A stretch of DNA of 8,637 bases from Candidatus Peregrinibacteria bacterium (lineage in GTDB: Bacteria > Patescibacteriota > Gracilibacteria > Peribacterales > Peribacteraceae), in assembly GCA_016866815.1 (NCBI GenBank), contig VGKZ01000046.1:1-8637 (forward strand), in the 5' to 3' direction. The position numbers and the translations under genes are program-made. Positions 6,498 through 8,637 of the stretch are shown here, in pieces. Below the pieces are notes generated by a model, which saw only the letters and a list, made by a program, of their open reading frames with translations, was not told the origin of the DNA and searched no databases. The stretch's first letter is position 1. Every line of letters starts with the position of its first letter.

Positions 6498-6588
6498 GGT
6501 TTTTGGTTTCTTGTTGTTCGAGATGCATGTGTGGTGATTTACGCAGAAAAACGGCTAAGGATGAGCAATACACTGAAAACCAAAAACC
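6498..6588. repeat. 12-bp perfect inverted repeat around the start of the PH-like gene
   Basis: GGTTTTTGGTTT at 6498-6509 is perfectly complementary to AAACCAAAAACC at 6577-6588, with 67 bases between. Allowing one bulged A, a further C-G pair can form inside. The loop contains both proposed start codons (6531 and 6561) of the plus-strand membrane protein gene, and the right arm is inside its coding sequence if either start is used. In RNA the pair could close a stem around the translation start. Confidence 0.6.
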
Positions 6589-7229
6589 TTGTAAGTCATC
6601 GCATTACTTCCACCAACATCGATTTTCTGATAACCTCACCCCTCGTGCGTATCTTTGCTCTCGAAACGGACGTCCAGAAGATCATCAAGCGCTTCTGCAA
6701 TGAAGGGGAGTGTGTGCATCTCGTGACTCCGTACCACACGCTGTCGTTCTTCTTCGCGAGTCTGAGGGACATCGTGATCAGCGGCGTGCTCATCGGTGCG
6801 GGGGTGTTCTCATGGCAGATGGGCTGGCCGATGCTCGCTACCATCATCGTTCTCACGGTGGTGTGGTTCGTGTTTGTCTTCTTCAATCTGCTCAAGGCGT
6901 ACCTCGACTGGGCGTATGACTGCATCATCGTGACGCAGGACAAAGTCATCCTCATCGACCAGACGTCCATCTTCAAGCAGGAAGTAAAACCGATTTACGT
7001 CGACAACATCGGAGGAATTTCCACATCGACGCAGTTCTGGAATCTCTTTCCGTTCGGCATAGTCAAAATGCATCTCAAAGAGGGTCTCGGGGGCGACAGT
7101 CTCGTTCTCCGTTATGTGCCGCGAGCCTCGGAAGTTGCGGCTGTCATTTCCAATATCGTAACGGAGTACCAGAGGAAGCAGATGAAGAAGGAGGATGAGA
7201 AAGGATCGTCGGAGCAGAGTGGGGAATAG
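6531..7229 (+). CDS. two-helix membrane protein with bacterial PH-like (bPH2-type) C-terminal domain
   Basis: The protein is up to 232 residues. A GEC-x-HLVTPYHTL stretch (about 58-69) precedes two closely spaced transmembrane helices (about 80-98 and 101-120). After them comes a beta-rich segment (about 125-205) with the pattern IIVTQDKVILID, then SIFKQEVKPIYVDNI, typical of bacterial PH-like membrane proteins in which the PH fold follows a helical hairpin. The C-terminus (206-232) is highly charged and probably disordered. The function of this family is largely unknown. The start is uncertain: GTG at 6531, ATG at 6561 (an AGG touches it directly, too close to act as SD), or GTG at 6645, which has a pyrimidine-rich leader like the copper genes and would start just before the family-like part. 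The gene stands alone on the plus strand and converges with uvrC. I recognise the architecture, not a named gene. Confidence 0.8.
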   Translation: MVIYAEKRLRMSNTLKTKNLVSHRITSTNIDFLITSPLVRIFALETDVQKIIKRFCNEGECVHLVTPYHTLSFFFASLRDIVISGVLIGAGVFSWQMGWPMLATIIVLTVVWFVFVFFNLLKAYLDWAYDCIIVTQDKVILIDQTSIFKQEVKPIYVDNIGGISTSTQFWNLFPFGIVKMHLKEGLGGDSLVLRYVPRASEVAAVISNIVTEYQRKQMKKEDEKGSSEQSGE

Positions 7230-7286
7230 GTACGAGATGCGGGCTTCGAGGGGCAGTTGCGTTCCTGTACGAAGCTATGAGCTGCG

Positions 7287-8637
7287 TCACAACTCTTTCC
7301 GCAATGCCTCCAGTTGCCCGGTATTCAACACCGTCAGCAGTTCCACATCGGATGCATGTTTGACGTTATCCACTGAACCGAATCGCGAGAGCAGCGCCTT
7401 CTTGGTTTCCGGGCCTATACCCGGAACCGCATCGAGTGCGGATCCGATCTCCTTACTCAGGAGGCGCTTCTCACGGTGAGCGTTGGCGAACCGGTGTGCC
7501 TCGTCGCGCAATCTCTGGAGCAGGTACTGGGCCTGTGAGTCTTTCGGCAGATTGACGGGGAGAGAAGACTTCGGGAGGAAAATTTCCTCTTCCCGCTTCG
7601 CGAGGCCTATCACGGGAATCTCCACGCTCAGTTCTTTCAGCACTTCCAGCACAGCACCCAGCTGGCCCTTGCCGCCGTCGATCACCAGGAGATCGGGAGC
7701 TGCGGAGAGGGAAGGGTCTGCAACGGTTTTTCTCCGGTGATAGGTACGGGTGTTCGTAGGCGGAGTGAATTCTTCCGGTACCGGTTTTGCGGACGGGAGG
7801 AATCCGTGGAGCGCGAGAATGTCTTCATCGATTGTCTCTGGTATGACGAGATACAGTTCGGACTTGCCGAGTGCATGTTCCACGGCGTCCAGTGTGCGGT
7901 GCAATGCATCGGTTTTTTTGGCTTGGAAATGGGCAAAAGCATACAACGGAGTCTTTGGGTTTTTCCTGCGGAGATCCATCGTCAGGAGCTCTCTGTTGTC
8001 TTCCGACACCATCAGGAGTTCCTCTCTCCAGCCTTTGGGCATAGCGAGCGTTGTTTTTCCTTCGCGCCACTGCACGCGTTCTTTCTTCGGTAGCTTTTTT
8101 ACGGTGATCGCAGATTCCGTTTTCGGTGCGCAGTGTTTGAGACGTCGTCGCAGTACTTCCCGCAGCGCTTTGTAGTCGTCGATCTCTCCTGCATGTACAG
8201 TGCGCAGTGTGAAGGAGCGGTATTCGGCGTTTGCCGGCTTGCCGTTTTTCATCACGACCATGGAGCCCACGGTTTCGGTGCCGCCGAGGTGCGAGATGTC
8301 GTATCCTTCTATGCGCTTGGGAGCTTCTTTGAGGTTGAGTGCTTTCTGCAGCTCCTGCAGAGCTGTTTCCACGTTGCGTACCGCCGATTCCCACTTGGCG
8401 AACTGCTGTTCGATTTTTCTCCGTGCGTTGTCTTCCGCCATAGCGAGCAGCTTCGATTTCTTTCCGCGCTCCGGCACGCGGATTTCCACGCTGCCGCCCC
8501 TGCGTTGCACCAGCCACGCATTGATGGCCACGATGCCTTCCGGTGTATCTGCGATGACGATGATCTCCGGAATATCCGTTTCACCCGCGTAGTATTGGGG
8601 GATGAATTGCTCCAAGCCCTCCCTCATATCCTCCGTT
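7287..8637 (-). CDS. uvrC: UvrC, nucleotide excision repair endonuclease subunit, C-terminal part (5' end outside window)
   Basis: The frame stays open to the right edge, and the Met at 8627 is internal (family-like residues TED precede it), so the N-terminal GIY-YIG nuclease and UvrB-binding regions lie outside. Numbering from that Met, the RNase H-like nuclease that makes the 5' incision shows GYDISH (Asp110), DDYKALREVL (Asp150/151), VIDGGKGQ (Asp317) and RDEAHRF (His378), matching the family's catalytic Asp-Asp-Asp-His set. A helix-hairpin-helix with VPGIGPETKKALLSRFG (401-417) follows; the second hairpin is degenerate and the protein stops soon after. Asp110 and Asp317 are 207 residues apart, against about 60-70 in well-known UvrCs, because of an insertion at about 168-310. 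It faces the PH-like gene tail to tail with a 57-base gap. Confidence 0.95.
   Translation of the reverse strand, partial: TEDMREGLEQFIPQYYAGETDIPEIIVIADTPEGIVAINAWLVQRRGGSVEIRVPERGKKSKLLAMAEDNARRKIEQQFAKWESAVRNVETALQELQKALNLKEAPKRIEGYDISHLGGTETVGSMVVMKNGKPANAEYRSFTLRTVHAGEIDDYKALREVLRRRLKHCAPKTESAITVKKLPKKERVQWREGKTTLAMPKGWREELLMVSEDNRELLTMDLRRKNPKTPLYAFAHFQAKKTDALHRTLDAVEHALGKSELYLVIPETIDEDILALHGFLPSAKPVPEEFTPPTNTRTYHRRKTVADPSLSAAPDLLVIDGGKGQLGAVLEVLKELSVEIPVIGLAKREEEIFLPKSSLPVNLPKDSQAQYLLQRLRDEAHRFANAHREKRLLSKEIGSALDAVPGIGPETKKALLSRFGSVDNVKHASDVELLTVLNTGQLEALRKEL
7632..8126 (-). other. insertion inside the UvrC RNase H-like domain, possibly a degenerate GNAT fold
   Basis: This interval encodes about residues 168-332 of the visible UvrC part, that is the insertion plus the restart of the nuclease core at VIDGGKGQ. 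The inserted stretch has an alternating strand/helix pattern. It includes LYAFAHF, then a helix TLDAVEHALG, then a strand SELYLVIP, then ILALHGFLP, an order resembling the second half of a GNAT acyltransferase. The glycine-rich acetyl-CoA loop (R/Q-x-x-G-x-G/A) is absent; QAKKTDAL stands in its place. The end of the insertion is Pro/Thr-rich and probably a linker. The fold assignment is tentative; the presence of an insertion is clear. Confidence 0.45.

Noticed and set aside
7230..7286. Bidirectional terminator between the PH-like gene and uvrC
   Set aside because: GCTTCG (7243-7248) and CGAAGC (7270-7275) can pair, but the stem is 6 bp with a long loop and no T-run on either side.
7825..8517. 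Minus-strand open frame of 230 codons overlapping uvrC in another frame
   Set aside because: The uvrC frame carries the nuclease motifs; the other frame gives an Arg/Gly/Ala-rich product without structure.
1..8637. Mobile element or CRISPR content
   Set aside because: No transposase or integrase frame, terminal inverted repeats with target duplication, or regularly spaced repeats were seen.

Overview
This window carries a compact bacterial copper-handling locus, followed by a tRNA gene, a small membrane protein gene and the 3' part of uvrC. The organism is clearly bacterial: it has lipoprotein signal peptides, a CsoR-type regulator, UvrC, and a tRNA with its CCA end encoded in the DNA. The proteins look diverged and base composition is moderately GC-rich. 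UvrC carries an internal insertion, and the copper genes lack Shine-Dalgarno sequences. My guess is a candidate-phylum (CPR/Patescibacteria, possibly Peregrinibacteria-like) genome, but this rests on impression and no marker in the window proves it.

Layout. On the minus strand, read from about 6440 down to 1: tRNA-Glu(CTC) (6363-6437); a membrane fusion protein HMA-TauE/SafE-cupredoxin (4936-6318); csoR copper-sensing repressor (4602-4871); copZ-like HMA chaperone (4363-4575); copA Cu(I) P1B-ATPase (2035-4359); a lipoprotein multicopper oxidase (388-2010); and the start of a YceI-family lipoprotein that runs off the left edge (1-334). Gaps from csoR to yceI are 26, 3, 24 and 53 bases, so csoR-copZ-copA-MCO-yceI reads as one operon. 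A plausible sigma70-type promoter with tandem TACCCC repeats lies just before csoR. On the plus strand, 6531-7229 encodes a two-helix membrane protein with a PH-like tail. It converges on uvrC, which enters from the right edge on the minus strand and ends at 7287.

How the genes fit together (inference from families): CsoR releases the operon when Cu(I) binds. CopZ carries cytosolic Cu(I) to CopA, which pumps it out. The multicopper oxidase, anchored outside the membrane, would oxidise Cu(I) to the less toxic Cu(II). The HMA-SafE-cupredoxin protein could pass copper from a cytosolic HMA domain across the membrane to an external Cys/Met-rich cupredoxin-like domain. The role of YceI here is unknown.

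Most notable points: the histidine-free cupredoxin domain of the fusion protein; pyrimidine-rich, SD-free leaders in front of nearly all copper genes; the repeat-rich csoR promoter; a roughly 140-residue insertion inside the UvrC nuclease domain that looks like a degenerate GNAT fold; and a 12-bp inverted repeat around the start of the PH-like gene. No gap between genes exceeds 300 bases. The largest, 6438-6530, holds the tRNA promoter and one arm of the inverted repeat. No mobile element, CRISPR array or transposon end was seen.
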